Below, in pieces: positions 1 to 10,219 of a stretch of 64,000 bases of DNA. Position numbers and translations under genes: made by a program. How positions within the stretch are numbered: position 1 is the stretch's first letter; the number at the start of each line of letters is the position of its first letter. The stretch is from Glycomyces artemisiae (GTDB lineage Bacteria; Actinomycetota; Actinomycetes; Mycobacteriales; Micromonosporaceae): positions 62,001-126,000 of the forward strand of contig NZ_PVTJ01000005.1 in the NCBI RefSeq assembly GCF_003002955.1, written 5' to 3'. The notes beneath the pieces are model-generated. The model did not search any database. It was not told where the DNA came from and saw only the letters and a program-made list of their open reading frames with translations.

Positions 1-498
1 GTCAAGATCACATTCCGTCCGACGACGCGACAGGTCATCGGCCGCGCCCTCTTCCTCGGCGGCGTCTCCGCGCTGGTCGCGCTCGTGCCCGCCGTCGGGT
101 ACATGCTCGCCGCGGGCCACTGGTCCCACCTCACCCTCGGCGGCCTCGTGCTCGTCGCCGCCGCGGTGGCCCTCGCGGTCGCGTACGCCGGGGCCCGCCG
201 CCACGGCGTGGTCCTCGACGAGCGCGGCATCCACCCGCTCGAATCCCAAGGCCCGCAAGCGAAGTCAGAACGCTATGCCGCGTGGACCGAGGTCGCGGAC
301 ATCCGCGCCGAGCGCCGCGCCGGGCGCACCGTCCCGGTCGTCTACGTCAGCGACCCGTCGCAGCGGCCCTGGCGCCTCCAGGCCCCCTACTCCGGCCGCG
401 CGCTCTCGGCCGACGACGAGCTCGACGAGAAGATCTTCGTCATGCGCTCCCTCTGGGAGGGGTACCGGAGGGGCCTGCCGCCGCGCCGCGCCGAATAG
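1..498 (+). CDS. C-terminal part of a small membrane protein with a PH-like domain (5' end outside window)
   Basis: The reading frame is open from the first base, so the gene probably starts upstream; an internal GTG at 85 is a less likely start because it would cut the first membrane segment. Two hydrophobic helices occupy roughly the first 60 residues, followed by a soluble domain of about 100 residues. That domain has the pattern of a bacterial PH-like domain: a beta-rich stretch beginning near the AAWTEV motif and ending in a helix near ...SLWEGYRRG. Such proteins are common single-gene actinobacterial membrane proteins of unknown role. No partner gene is visible, and the next gene is about 290 bp downstream with its own promoter. 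Fold assignment is by pattern only. Confidence 0.6.
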   Translation, partial: VKITFRPTTRQVIGRALFLGGVSALVALVPAVGYMLAAGHWSHLTLGGLVLVAAAVALAVAYAGARRHGVVLDERGIHPLESQGPQAKSERYAAWTEVADIRAERRAGRTVPVVYVSDPSQRPWRLQAPYSGRALSADDELDEKIFVMRSLWEGYRRGLPPRRAE

Positions 499-542
499 GG
501 CATCGATCCTCGTCACTGGCGGCAAGCGTGAGCCGAATCCTG

Positions 543-557
543 AAACTTCCGAAACTG
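543..557. promoter_or_regulatory. Upstream copy of the GAAAC-type sugar operator
   Basis: AAACTTCCGAAACTG is an imperfect match (12 of 14 arm positions outside the centre) to AAGTTTC-N-GAAACTT, which is perfect at 15522-15536 and 56744-56760. It lies about 75 bp upstream of the -35 of the importer promoter. Similar GAAA/TTTC motifs are known upstream of actinomycete xylanase and xyloside genes. Confidence 0.5.
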
Positions 558-629
558 TTCAGTGCCGCCGAGGCGGAATGCGATTGCCAATCGTGACTCG
601 ATCGTGACCTTTGCGGCGACTTACCAGCC

Positions 630-658
630 TTGACGCTGTTTTGGCGGTGCCGTACGCT
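630..658 (+). promoter_or_regulatory. Promoter of the sugar importer operon
   Basis: TTGACG (630-635), a 17-bp spacer and TACGCT (653-658) form a good SigA/HrdB-type promoter. Transcription would start near 664-665, leaving a 5' leader of about 125 nt before the ATG at 790. The operator-like sequence at 674-688 would lie just downstream of the start point, a classic roadblock position. Confidence 0.6.
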
Positions 659-673
659 CACGCCTATTACCGA

Positions 674-688
674 AAGTTTTCGAATCTG
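674..688. promoter_or_regulatory. Downstream copy of the GAAAC-type sugar operator
   Basis: AAGTTTTCGAATCTG matches AAGTTTC-N-GAAACTT with three arm mismatches, and it overlaps the near-palindrome CGAAAGTTTTCG (671-682). A further half site, CAGTTTCG, follows at 706-713. It sits about 10 bp after the predicted transcription start of the importer operon. Confidence 0.5.
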
Positions 689-789
689 TTCCGGAAATCC
701 CCCAACAGTTTCGGTACGCCGCGGAGTCGTGCAGGGCTCCGGCGGACCCCTTCATGTGCACTGCGCGACCACGGAAGGAGCGCTCGACG

Positions 790-2817
790 ATGAGCACTCA
801 GCAGCCCCGCAACCCCTCCCAGCGGTCCGCCCTCCAGTGGCACCCCGCTCTCACCCGCCGCAGCCTCGTCCCCGCGAGCGGCGCCGCGATCACCGCCTCC
901 GCCGCCGGATGCAGCTTCTTCTCCACCGAGAACGACTCCGCCGAAGGCGGCGGCGACAAAGGCCCCGAAGCCCCCATGCTCGCCGAGCGGGTAGAGGCGG
1001 GCGACCTCCCGCCCGTCGAGGAGCGCCTCCCCAAGGAGCCCCTCGTCATTACCCCCGCCGAATCCTCCGGCGCCTACGGCGGCACCTGGACCACCGCCGT
1101 CACCGGCGCCGCCGACGGCCCCTGGCTGTGGCGCACCATCAACGACGGCCACCTCCTCGAACGCTCCCGCGACTGGACCGAGATCCGCCCCAACATCGCC
1201 GTGAGCCTCGAACCGAACGCCGACGCCACCGAGTTCACGATCGTCCTCCGCGAAGGCGTCAAGTGGTCCGACGGCGAGCCGCTCACCACCGCCGACGTCG
1301 AGTTCGCCTTCGTCAACGTCGCCTCCAACCCCGAACTCACCCAAGGCTTCCCGAGTGAACTCGCCTCCATCGACGGCACCCCCGCCGAACTGGAGATCGT
1401 CGACGACTACACCTTCATCGTCAGGTTCAACTCGCCCAAGCCCCTCTTCCGCGACGACATGGCCGCCGGCACCTCCGGCCAGCGCTTCACCATGTACCCC
1501 CGCCACTACCTGGAGCAGTTCCACCTCGACTTCAACCCGAACGCCGACCAAGAGGCGATCGACGAGGGCTTCGACGGCTGGGTCGCCCGCTTCACCTCCA
1601 AGGGCAACCTCTGGAACTTCATGTGGGAGAACCCCGACCTCCCCACCCTCCTCCCGTGGATCTGCAAGAAGCCGATCTCCGACGCCGACTACGCCCTCTT
1701 CGAGCGCAACCCGTACTACTGGAAGGTAGACGAGGAGGGCAGCCAGCTGCCGTACCTCGACGAGGTCCGCTACAACATCATCGCCGACGTCGAGACCATG
1801 TTCGCCCACGCGATCAACGGCGACTACGACTTCCACTCGCGCCACTTCAACGACAACGCCCACCGCGCCGACGCGGTCGACAACGAGGGCAACGGCGACT
1901 ACACCGTCGTCGACCTCGAATCGACCTACTCCAGCGACATGAACCTCGCGTTCAACATGAACCACCAGAACCCGGCGCTGCGCGCGATCTTCAAGGACAA
2001 GCAGTTCCGCATCGCCATGTCGCACGCGATCAACCGCCAGGAGCTCATCGACGTCCTCTGGAACCGCGTCGGCGAGCCCGCCCAGGCCGCCCCCCGGCCC
2101 GAGTCCCGCTTCTACGACGAGGCGTTCGACACCCAGTACCTCGAATACGACCCCGACACCGCGAACCAGATCCTCGACGACGCCGGGTACGCGCTCGGCG
2201 CCGACGGCGTGCGCACCGCCGCCGACGGCACCCGCCTCGAATTCACCGCCGCGGTCGCCGACGACGCGCTCCTGGGCACCATCTGGATCAACGCCCTCGA
2301 CATGATCGTCGACACCTGGGCCGAGGTCGGCGTCCAGCTCCACATCGGCAGCCAGCCCCGCGAGAACTGGCAGGTCCTCGTCAACGAGAGCGACTTCGAC
2401 CTGACCGTGTGGACCGGCGACGGCGGCAACATCGACGAGACCACCTCCGTCTACTGGTACATGGCCGCCGGGCCCGGCGGCGGCGCGTTCTTCGGCCGCC
2501 AGTGGTCCGAGCTGTACACCAGCGGCGCCACGCAGGACCCGCTCGTGGAGGAGCCGCCCGCGTTCATCACCGAGCAGTGGGACCTCTACGACCAGTTCAA
2601 GGCCGAGCCCGACGAGGCCGCCCGCGACGAGATCTTCAAGCAGATCCTCGCCATCGCCAAGGAGGAGTTCCTCGCCATCGGCACGGTCCGCGGCCAGGGC
2701 GCCTGGGCCGTGGTCGCCAACCGGCTCAAGAACACCGGCGGCGCCATGCCCGAGAACCCCACGTACGGGACGCCCGGCCCGGCCGCGCCCGAGCAGTGGT
2801 ACATCGACGAGAACTAG
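790..2817 (+). CDS. Family-5 extracellular solute-binding lipoprotein (probable oligosaccharide binder)
   Basis: This is the substrate-binding component of a Dpp/Opp-type ABC importer, 675 residues, longer than typical peptide binders. The N-terminus carries a twin-arginine signal (RRS at 23-25) and a lipobox ending AAGC with the lipidated Cys at 41, so it is a Tat-exported lipoprotein. The SBP_bac_5 pattern is clear, for example an LREGVKWSDGEPLTTADV-like segment near residue 150. The ATG at 790 was chosen because AAGGAG at 775-780 lies 9 nt upstream; an ATG at 754 has no ribosome site. Two permeases and two ATPases follow in order. Family-5 binders bind peptides or oligosaccharides. The sugar-type operators upstream and the GH42 gene downstream favour a plant oligosaccharide, which is inference. 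Confidence 0.85.
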   Translation: MSTQQPRNPSQRSALQWHPALTRRSLVPASGAAITASAAGCSFFSTENDSAEGGGDKGPEAPMLAERVEAGDLPPVEERLPKEPLVITPAESSGAYGGTWTTAVTGAADGPWLWRTINDGHLLERSRDWTEIRPNIAVSLEPNADATEFTIVLREGVKWSDGEPLTTADVEFAFVNVASNPELTQGFPSELASIDGTPAELEIVDDYTFIVRFNSPKPLFRDDMAAGTSGQRFTMYPRHYLEQFHLDFNPNADQEAIDEGFDGWVARFTSKGNLWNFMWENPDLPTLLPWICKKPISDADYALFERNPYYWKVDEEGSQLPYLDEVRYNIIADVETMFAHAINGDYDFHSRHFNDNAHRADAVDNEGNGDYTVVDLESTYSSDMNLAFNMNHQNPALRAIFKDKQFRIAMSHAINRQELIDVLWNRVGEPAQAAPRPESRFYDEAFDTQYLEYDPDTANQILDDAGYALGADGVRTAADGTRLEFTAAVADDALLGTIWINALDMIVDTWAEVGVQLHIGSQPRENWQVLVNESDFDLTVWTGDGGNIDETTSVYWYMAAGPGGGAFFGRQWSELYTSGATQDPLVEEPPAFITEQWDLYDQFKAEPDEAARDEIFKQILAIAKEEFLAIGTVRGQGAWAVVANRLKNTGGAMPENPTYGTPGPAAPEQWYIDEN

Positions 2818-2835
2818 TCAGGCAGAGGGACAACC

Positions 2836-3831
2836 GTGCTTCGATACCTGGGTCGCCGCGCGCTCTACATGGCGGCGACGCTGCTGGCGATCTCGCTGGT
2901 GGTCTTCGTGATCATCAACCTGCCGCCCGGCGACTACGTGACCGCGCTCCAGTCCCGCTACGCGGCGCAGGGGCAGGGCCTGACGGTGCAGGACATCGAG
3001 AACCTGCGCGTCAGGTACGGCCTCGACGGGAACCTGCTCCAGCAGTACTGGCACTGGTTCACGCAGATCGTCCTGCACGGCGACCTCGGCATGTCGTTCG
3101 AGCACGAGAAGCCCGTCTCGCAGGTCATCGCGCCGCGCCTGGGCTGGACCATCGCGGTCTCGCTCATCACGCTGCTGGTGACGTGGGCGCTGGCGTTCCC
3201 GATCGGCGTGTACTCGGCGGTCAAGCAGCACTCGGTCGGCGACTACGCCGCGACGACCGTGGGCTTCCTGGGCCTCGCCACCCCGAACTTCCTGATCGCG
3301 CTGGTGTTCATCTACTTCAGCGTGACCTGGTTCGGGTCGGTCCCCTCGGGACTGTGCTCGCCGGAGTGGTGCGACGCGTCGTGGAACCTCGGGAAGCTCC
3401 TGGACCTCTTGGGCCACTTGTGGATCCCGATGATCGTCATCGGCACGGGCGGCGTCGCGGGGCTGGTGCGGATCATCCGCAACAACCTGCTCGACGAGCT
3501 GCGCCGCCCGTACGTGACGGCCGCGCGGGCCCGCGGGGTCCCCGAGGGGCCGCTGCTGCGCCGCTATCCGCTGCGCGTGGCGCTCAACCCGTTCGTGTCG
3601 ACGATCGGGTGGATCCTGCCGCTGCTGCTGGTCGGCGACATCGTCGTCGGCCAGATCCTGAGCCTGCCGACGCTCGGGCCGATCCTCCTGGGCTCCTTGA
3701 AGTCCCAGGACATGTACCTGGCCGGGTCGATCATCATGGTCCTCAGCGTCGTCACCGTCATCGGCACGCTGATCTCGGACCTGCTGCTCGGCTGGCTCGA
3801 CCCCCGCATCCGACTCGGACACCAGAGGTGA
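2836..3831 (+). CDS. ABC transporter permease, DppB/OppB type
   Basis: 331 residues with about six membrane helices. It begins with the typical LRYLGRRALYMAATLLAIS helix of DppB-like permeases and has the cytoplasmic EAA-type loop around YVTAARARGVPEGPLLRRYPLR. It forms the channel with the next gene. The GTG start at 2836 follows AGAGG by a normal distance, and the gene lies 18 bp after the binding protein. Substrate follows from the operon context, probably an oligosaccharide. Confidence 0.9.
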   Translation: MLRYLGRRALYMAATLLAISLVVFVIINLPPGDYVTALQSRYAAQGQGLTVQDIENLRVRYGLDGNLLQQYWHWFTQIVLHGDLGMSFEHEKPVSQVIAPRLGWTIAVSLITLLVTWALAFPIGVYSAVKQHSVGDYAATTVGFLGLATPNFLIALVFIYFSVTWFGSVPSGLCSPEWCDASWNLGKLLDLLGHLWIPMIVIGTGGVAGLVRIIRNNLLDELRRPYVTAARARGVPEGPLLRRYPLRVALNPFVSTIGWILPLLLVGDIVVGQILSLPTLGPILLGSLKSQDMYLAGSIIMVLSVVTVIGTLISDLLLGWLDPRIRLGHQR

Positions 3832-3838
3832 CGCCCCG

Positions 3839-4987
3839 ATGACGCTCAAAGAATCGGACGCCCCCGACGGGATGACCCCCAGCCCGAGCGAGGTCCGGCG
3901 GACCCGCGCCTCGCAGCGCCAGCTGGTGTGGTGGGCCTTCAAGAAGCACCGCCTCGCGCTCGTCTCGGCGTGGCTGCTCGCCGCGATGCTCGTCGTCATC
4001 GCGCTGTGCGAGTTCGTGGCCCCCTTCAGCGACCGCCACCGCGACTCGGAGTACACGACGGCGCCGCCGCAGGTCCTCAAGCTCTGGGACACCGACGGGC
4101 CGGACGGGTTCCGCTTCGGCCTCCACGTCGACGGCTACACGTCCGAACAGGACCCCCGGTCCCTGCGGATCACCTACGAGGCCGATCCCGACGACCGGGT
4201 CGACGTCGGCCTCTTCGTCAAGGGCGAGGAGTACGAGCTCTTCGGCCTCATCCCGATGGACCGGCACCTGATCGGCCCCAAGGACGTCGAGGACCCGATG
4301 TACCTGTTCGGGACCACCACCGACGGCCAGGACCTGCTGAGCCAGCTCGTGTACGCCACCCGCGTCTCGGCCTCGGTCGGCATCATCGGCGTGCTGCTGG
4401 CGTTCCTGCTCGGCATCGTCCTCGGCGCGGTCTCGGGCTACTTCGGCGGCTGGATCGACAACGTGGTGCAGCGCCTCATCGAGCTCATCATGTCGGTGCC
4501 GTCGATCCCGCTGTGGCTCGGCCTCGCCGCCGCGCTTCCGGCCACGATGGGCCCGGTGGGCAGGTACTTCATCATCACGACGATCCTCGCGCTCGTCGCG
4601 TGGACGGGCCTGGCGAGAGAAGTGCGCGGCCGGTTCCTGGCGCTGCGGTCCGAGGAGTTCGTGACGTCGGCGCGCCTCGACGGCTCCAGCCACGCGCGGG
4701 TCATGTTCCGGCACATGCTGCCCTCGTTCTCCTCGCATGTGATCGCGGCGCTGAGCCTGTCGATCCCGGGCATGATCCTCGCCGAGACCGCGCTGTCGTG
4801 GCTCGGCATGGGGCTGCGCCCGCCCGCGGTCTCGTGGGGCGTGCAGCTCCAGGACGCGAGCAAGTGGAGCGTCCTCTCTGGAGCGCCGTGGCTGCTCATC
4901 CCGGGCCTGTGCGTGGTCCTGGTGGTCCTCGCGTTCAACTTCGTCGGCGACGGCCTGCGCGACGCCGCCGACCCCTACAAGCATTAG
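3839..4987 (+). CDS. ABC transporter permease, DppC/OppC type
   Basis: 382 residues, longer than a usual DppC (about 300). It has an N-terminal cytoplasmic stretch, one helix, then a roughly 100-residue periplasm-facing insert containing DTDGPDGF and ITYEADPDD before the core of five helices. The EAA loop is visible as VTSARLDGSSHARVMFRHML. A large loop between helix 1 and the core is typical of oligosaccharide-type members of this family. It starts 7 bp after the previous stop. Confidence 0.88.
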   Translation: MTLKESDAPDGMTPSPSEVRRTRASQRQLVWWAFKKHRLALVSAWLLAAMLVVIALCEFVAPFSDRHRDSEYTTAPPQVLKLWDTDGPDGFRFGLHVDGYTSEQDPRSLRITYEADPDDRVDVGLFVKGEEYELFGLIPMDRHLIGPKDVEDPMYLFGTTTDGQDLLSQLVYATRVSASVGIIGVLLAFLLGIVLGAVSGYFGGWIDNVVQRLIELIMSVPSIPLWLGLAAALPATMGPVGRYFIITTILALVAWTGLAREVRGRFLALRSEEFVTSARLDGSSHARVMFRHMLPSFSSHVIAALSLSIPGMILAETALSWLGMGLRPPAVSWGVQLQDASKWSVLSGAPWLLIPGLCVVLVVLAFNFVGDGLRDAADPYKH

Positions 4988-4994
4988 GTGAGCA

Positions 4995-6007
<1,013 letters not shown>

Positions 6008-6011
<4 letters not shown>

Positions 6012-7006
6012 CCGACCCGCTCCTGGAGGTCCGCGACCTCCACGTCCGATTCCCCGTGCGCCGCAACCTCCTCGGGCGCACCACGGTGGAGAACCACGCC
6101 GTCTCCGGCGTCGACCTCGCGCTGGTGCCGGGGGAGACCCTCGCGCTGGTGGGGGAGTCCGGCTGCGGCAAGACCACGCTGGGGCGCACGATCGTCGGCG
6201 CGCAGAAGGCCACGAGCGGCTCGGTCCTGTTCGAGGGCGAGGACCTCACGGCGATGCGCGACCGCGACCGGGCCCGCTACCGGCGCCAGATCCGGATGGT
6301 CTTCCAGGACCCGTTCTCGTCGCTGAACCCGCGGTTCACGCTGCGCCAGATCATCGGCGACCCGCTCGTCGCCACGGGCGAGGCCCGCGGCTCGGAGCTG
6401 GAGGACCGCGTGGCCGAGATGATGCGGCGCGTGGGCCTGAGCCCGGACTACATGGACCGGTACCCGCACGCGTTCTCGGGCGGGCAGCGGCAGCGCGTGA
6501 ACATCGCGAGGGCGCTGATCGTGAACCCGCGCCTGGTGGTAGCCGACGAACCGGTCTCGGCGCTCGATGTCTCCGTGAGGGCGCAGATCCTGAACCTCTT
6601 GCGGGAACTGCAATCCGAACTCGGCCTGACCTACCTGTTCATCTCGCACGACCTGTCCGTGGTCGAGAACCTCGCCGACCGGGTCGCGGTCATGTACTTC
6701 GGGCGCATCGTCGAGCTCGCGTCCACTGCGGACCTCTACGAGCGGCCGCAGCACCCGTACACCGAAGCGCTCATGTCGGCCGTCCCGATCCCCGACCCGT
6801 CCCTGAAGGGCCGCGGCGGCCGCATCCTCCTGCCCGACGAGCTTCCGGACCCGTCGAACCCGCCCCCGGGCTGCGCCTTCGCGCGCCGCTGCCGCCACGC
6901 CGTCGAGGGCCGCTGCGACACCGGTGCGATCCCGCTAGAGGACGGCGTCCGCTGCGTGCGCCGCGAGGAGCTTGACCTCCAGGGCATCGTCGCGACACAA
7001 TCCTGA
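6008..7006 (+). CDS. ABC transporter ATP-binding protein, DppF/OppF type
   Basis: 332 residues, starting at an ATGA overlap with the previous stop, a sign of translational coupling. Walker A is GESGCGKT, the signature is FSGGQRQR, Walker B is LVVADEPVSALD, and the oligopeptide domain motif CAFARRC is near the C-terminus. It completes a lipoprotein-permease-permease-ATPase-ATPase importer. The GH42 gene begins 43 bp later and is probably co-transcribed. Confidence 0.9.
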
Positions 7007-7048
7007 GTACGTCTGAATGCGCTTGCCAACGATCTTGAAGGGCCGGTA

Positions 7049-9049
7049 GTGGCACACCCGAACTCCGACATCATCCCCACGGTCGAGGGCCTCGCCTACG
7101 GGGGCGACTACAACCCCGAGCAGTGGCCGCGCGAAGTCTGGGACGAGGACGTCCGGCTCATGCGCGAGGCCGGCGTCAACATCGTCAGCGTCAACATCTT
7201 CGCCTGGGCCAGTGTGCATCCGGGGCCCGACACCTGGGACTTCGAGCAGCTCGACGCGATCATGGACCTCCTCGCGTCCGCTGATATCAAGGCCGACCTC
7301 GCCACCTCCACGGCGTCCCCGCCGCCCTGGTTCTCCCAGCTCCACCCCGAGACCCTCCCCGTCAACGCCGAAGGCGTCCGCCTGAACTCCGGCGCCCGCG
7401 CCGAGTACTGCCCGCACGCGCCCGCCTTCCAGGCCAAGGTGGTCGAGATGGCGTCCCGCCTCGCCGAGCGCTACGCGGGCCACCCGGCGCTCGCCATGTG
7501 GCACGTCGGCAACGAGTACTACCGCTCCTGCTTCTGCGACGCCGCCGCCGACGCCTTCCGCGCCTGGCTCCAGGACCGCCACGGCTCCCTCTCGGGCCTC
7601 AACGACGCGTGGGGCACCACGTTCTGGTCCCAGACCTACACCGACTGGTCCCAAGTCCTCCCGCCCCGCATCTGCGCCGAGACCCCCAACCCGGGCCTCC
7701 TCCTCGACTGGCAGCGCTTCAGCTCCGACGCGCTCCTGCGCCTCTTCCGCTCCGAGGCCGACGCCATCGCCGCGTTCAGCCCCGACAAGCCGATCACCAC
7801 CAACCTCATGGTCACCGGCGACTTCTCCGGCCTCGACTACCACCGCTGGGGCGACCACGTCACGGGCCCGAACCGCCTCGTCGCCACCGACCACTACCTC
7901 ATCCCCCCGCACGACTCCGACATCGAATGGCCCGCCCAAGTGGCCTTCGGCGCCGACGCCTCCCGCGGCCTCGCCGCCGGCTCCCCCTGGCTCCTCATGG
8001 AGCAGTCGACCAACTCCAGCGCCTGGCGCCGCGGCTACTTCGCCAAACGCCCCGGCGACCAGCTCCGCCACTCCCTCTCCTACGTCGCCCGCGGCTCCGA
8101 GGGCGCCATGTACTTCCAATGGCGCGCTTCCCGATACGGCGCCGAGCGCTACCACGCCGCGATGCTCCCGCACGGCGGCGAGGACTCGAAGGTCTTCCGC
8201 GAAGTGAAGGAGTTCGGCGCGCAGCTCAAGCGCCTGGCAGAGATCAAAGGCTCCACGGTCGCCTCCCGCGCCGCGATCCTCTTGGACTTCGAATCCTCCT
8301 GGGCCGCAAAGACCCCGGGCCAGCCCTCCTCCGACATGGCGACGTACCCCGAACTCCGCCGCTGGCACGCCGCCCTCTGGCGCCGCGGCATCACCACCGA
8401 CCTCGCCAACCCCGCCTGGGACCTCTCCGGCTACGAGTACGTCTTCGCCCCGCACCTGTACCTCCTCGACTCCGACGCGAACCTGCGCGCCTACGTCGAG
8501 AACGGTGGACGGCTGGTCATCGGCCCGTATTCCGGCATCGTCGACGGCAACGACCACGTGCATCCCGGCCTCCCCGGAGCGATCCGCGACCTGATCGGCG
8601 TACGCGTCGAAGAGTTCATCCCCCTTCCCGAAGGCGAACGCGCCCGGCTCGACGACGGCACCGAAGGCCAGACCTGGACCGAAGCGGCCCACCCGATCGA
8701 CGCCGAAATCGTCGCGAGCTTCAAGGACTACCCGGAGACCGGCGCGGTCTTCCACCGCCGACTCGGCCGAGGCGACGTCTGGTACCTCTCAACCCGCCCC
8801 GTCGACCTCAACCCGCTCTTCAACCGCCTCGGCCTCTTCTCCGACACCCCAGAGGGCCTGGAACTCGTCCGCCGCCGCCACGACGACGGCACCACCTACC
8901 TCTTCGCGATCAACCACACCGACACTCCGCAACTGGTCCAAGCCTCCGGCCACAACCTGCTGACAGGCAAGGACTGGACGGAAAGCGACCAACTGGCTCC
9001 CGGTGAGACAGCAGTCATCCGAGCACAAGCTGCGGCGCATACGCAATGA
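7049..9049 (+). CDS. GH42 beta-galactosidase
   Basis: Cytoplasmic glycosidase of 666 residues, full length for GH42. The A-domain (TIM barrel) starts with GLAYGGDYNPEQWP. The acid/base is Glu156 in WHVGNEY and the nucleophile is Glu318 in LLMEQST. The trimerisation domain and the small C-terminal beta domain (ending near LAPGETAVIRA) are present. No signal peptide is seen, so the substrate must be imported, most simply by the transporter directly upstream. GH42 enzymes remove terminal beta-galactosides or alpha-L-arabinopyranosides from oligosaccharides; which one cannot be told from sequence. The GTG start at 7049 follows an AAGGG. Its 3' end overlaps the converging gene by 35 bp. Confidence 0.9.
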   Translation: MAHPNSDIIPTVEGLAYGGDYNPEQWPREVWDEDVRLMREAGVNIVSVNIFAWASVHPGPDTWDFEQLDAIMDLLASADIKADLATSTASPPPWFSQLHPETLPVNAEGVRLNSGARAEYCPHAPAFQAKVVEMASRLAERYAGHPALAMWHVGNEYYRSCFCDAAADAFRAWLQDRHGSLSGLNDAWGTTFWSQTYTDWSQVLPPRICAETPNPGLLLDWQRFSSDALLRLFRSEADAIAAFSPDKPITTNLMVTGDFSGLDYHRWGDHVTGPNRLVATDHYLIPPHDSDIEWPAQVAFGADASRGLAAGSPWLLMEQSTNSSAWRRGYFAKRPGDQLRHSLSYVARGSEGAMYFQWRASRYGAERYHAAMLPHGGEDSKVFREVKEFGAQLKRLAEIKGSTVASRAAILLDFESSWAAKTPGQPSSDMATYPELRRWHAALWRRGITTDLANPAWDLSGYEYVFAPHLYLLDSDANLRAYVENGGRLVIGPYSGIVDGNDHVHPGLPGAIRDLIGVRVEEFIPLPEGERARLDDGTEGQTWTEAAHPIDAEIVASFKDYPETGAVFHRRLGRGDVWYLSTRPVDLNPLFNRLGLFSDTPEGLELVRRRHDDGTTYLFAINHTDTPQLVQASGHNLLTGKDWTESDQLAPGETAVIRAQAAAHTQ

Positions 9050-9554
9050 CGATGAACCGGGCCGACCGCCCGACAAAGCAGACGGCCACGAATACAGGAG
9101 TCCGAACCCGCGTCCCGGCAATATAAATGCTGGTGGCCAACAGCGGCGGCAACCCCAAGAACGCACTGACGAACAACACGGGAATGGTGAGAGCAGGCCG
9201 CTCCAACAACCTGGTCAACCAGGTCCCGGCGGCCCGAAGCGGCCCACCCAGCGCCCGCACCCGTTCCCGCGCAGCCGACACGGGCCGCGCGCCACGCGCG
9301 GCCCGCTTCCGCTTCCGATGCTCGGATGCGGCACCCACCCACTCCCGCACCCGCTCCGACCGGAACACGCCCCGCGCCCCCAGAAAGATGACCGTCTTCC
9401 CCACGGTCTGCCCCGCCGCCGCCGTCAACCCCACCCCGACCGGCCAGCACCCCGTCACCGCCACCACCCCGACCACATACGGCTCAACAGGAGTAACCGG
9501 AAAAAACGCCGACACCAACGCACTCGCAAACGTCGAGACGTACACAGCGATCAT
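9015..9554 (-). CDS. VTT/SNARE-associated (DedA/YqaA-like) membrane protein
   Basis: 179 residues with an N-terminal FFPVTPVEPYVVG motif, a G-rich amphipathic region and a C-terminal SAFLGLPPLLATSIYIAG-then-GRSARF pattern, all typical of the VTT domain. Between them is an Arg-rich cytoplasmic segment of about 45 residues. Members of this superfamily are lipid scramblases or transport-related; the exact function is unknown. It converges on the GH42 gene. No clear ribosome site precedes the ATG at 9554. Confidence 0.7.
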   Translation of the reverse strand: MIAVYVSTFASALVSAFFPVTPVEPYVVGVVAVTGCWPVGVGLTAAAGQTVGKTVIFLGARGVFRSERVREWVGAASEHRKRKRAARGARPVSAARERVRALGGPLRAAGTWLTRLLERPALTIPVLFVSAFLGLPPLLATSIYIAGTRVRTPVFVAVCFVGRSARFIVIAYAPQLVLG

Positions 9555-9662
9555 GCATCATCCGTCTCTGTCGCGGGGGTGGGACGCAGCGCGGAGCTGT
9601 ACGGGGAACCTTATCGGTCCCCTGCAATTTCCCGACAGCCCGCGCTTGTCGATCGCCGCCCT

Positions 9663-10157
9663 CTAGAACAAGAACACTGCCGCCGCTACGAGCAGCAGCA
9701 CGGCGGCAAGCGCGAAGCAGATCATTGCGGCACGAAGGAACCGGAACTTGATGAGTGCCAGCGTCGAGAGGACGGACTGTTCCTTGGAATAGGACGCCAG
9801 CTGGGCCTCCTTGTCGCCTGCCAGCAGCCGCGCGCGGTCGGCCACCTCGCTTGCAGAATGATTCGCACCTGCACGGATACCGATGTCGCCAGAGGGGAGC
9901 CTCGGCCAGAACACCGATCCGAGGCACCCGATTCCAAGGATGAGCAGCAGCGATCCGACCCAGGCGACCACTCTGACCGCGGTGGAAGGGTCGGTTAGTG
10001 AGGGGGCTGCGAGCAGCACGGCCGCAAAGGGGACTGCACCCGCGGCGAGGAAAGAGGCTTTGGTGTCCGCGTGGGCGATCATCTGGCGGGAGTGGTCGAT
10101 GTCGCGTTGGACCAGTTCGACCATGGCCTCGGTGGCAGGGGCTAAAGCGGGTGGCAT
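9663..10157 (-). CDS. Pycsar-effector-like transmembrane protein (PycTM family)
   Basis: 164 residues. An N-terminal helix carries the family hallmark ADTKA (30-34), followed by two membrane helices (about 36-56 and 65-88) ending in WPRL. A soluble segment follows, then a C-terminal amphipathic region with EQSVLSTLALIKFRF running into a third membrane helix. In known Pycsar systems such proteins are activated by cCMP or cUMP and permeabilise the membrane during phage infection. Here no pyrimidine cyclase is adjacent. The gene is third in an operon after a cNMP-binding Crp protein and a nucleotidyltransferase. The start at 10157 was chosen because GGAG lies 7 nt upstream; a GTG at 10226 would overlap the previous gene and has no ribosome site. 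Activation here is inferred. Confidence 0.75.
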   Translation of the reverse strand: MPPALAPATEAMVELVQRDIDHSRQMIAHADTKASFLAAGAVPFAAVLLAAPSLTDPSTAVRVVAWVGSLLLILGIGCLGSVFWPRLPSGDIGIRAGANHSASEVADRARLLAGDKEAQLASYSKEQSVLSTLALIKFRFLRAAMICFALAAVLLLVAAAVFLF

Positions 10158-10219
10158 CATTCTTCTCCAAGGTGCGCGGCTCATTGCCGATCGTGCCAGA
10201 ACCACGGTGCTGCTTGGGT

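Noticed and set aside
777-786. GGAGCGCTCG upstream of the binding-protein gene as a CebR operator
   Set aside because: It overlaps the ribosome site and matches only 9 of 14 CebR positions, so chance similarity is likely; the GAAAC sites explain regulation better.
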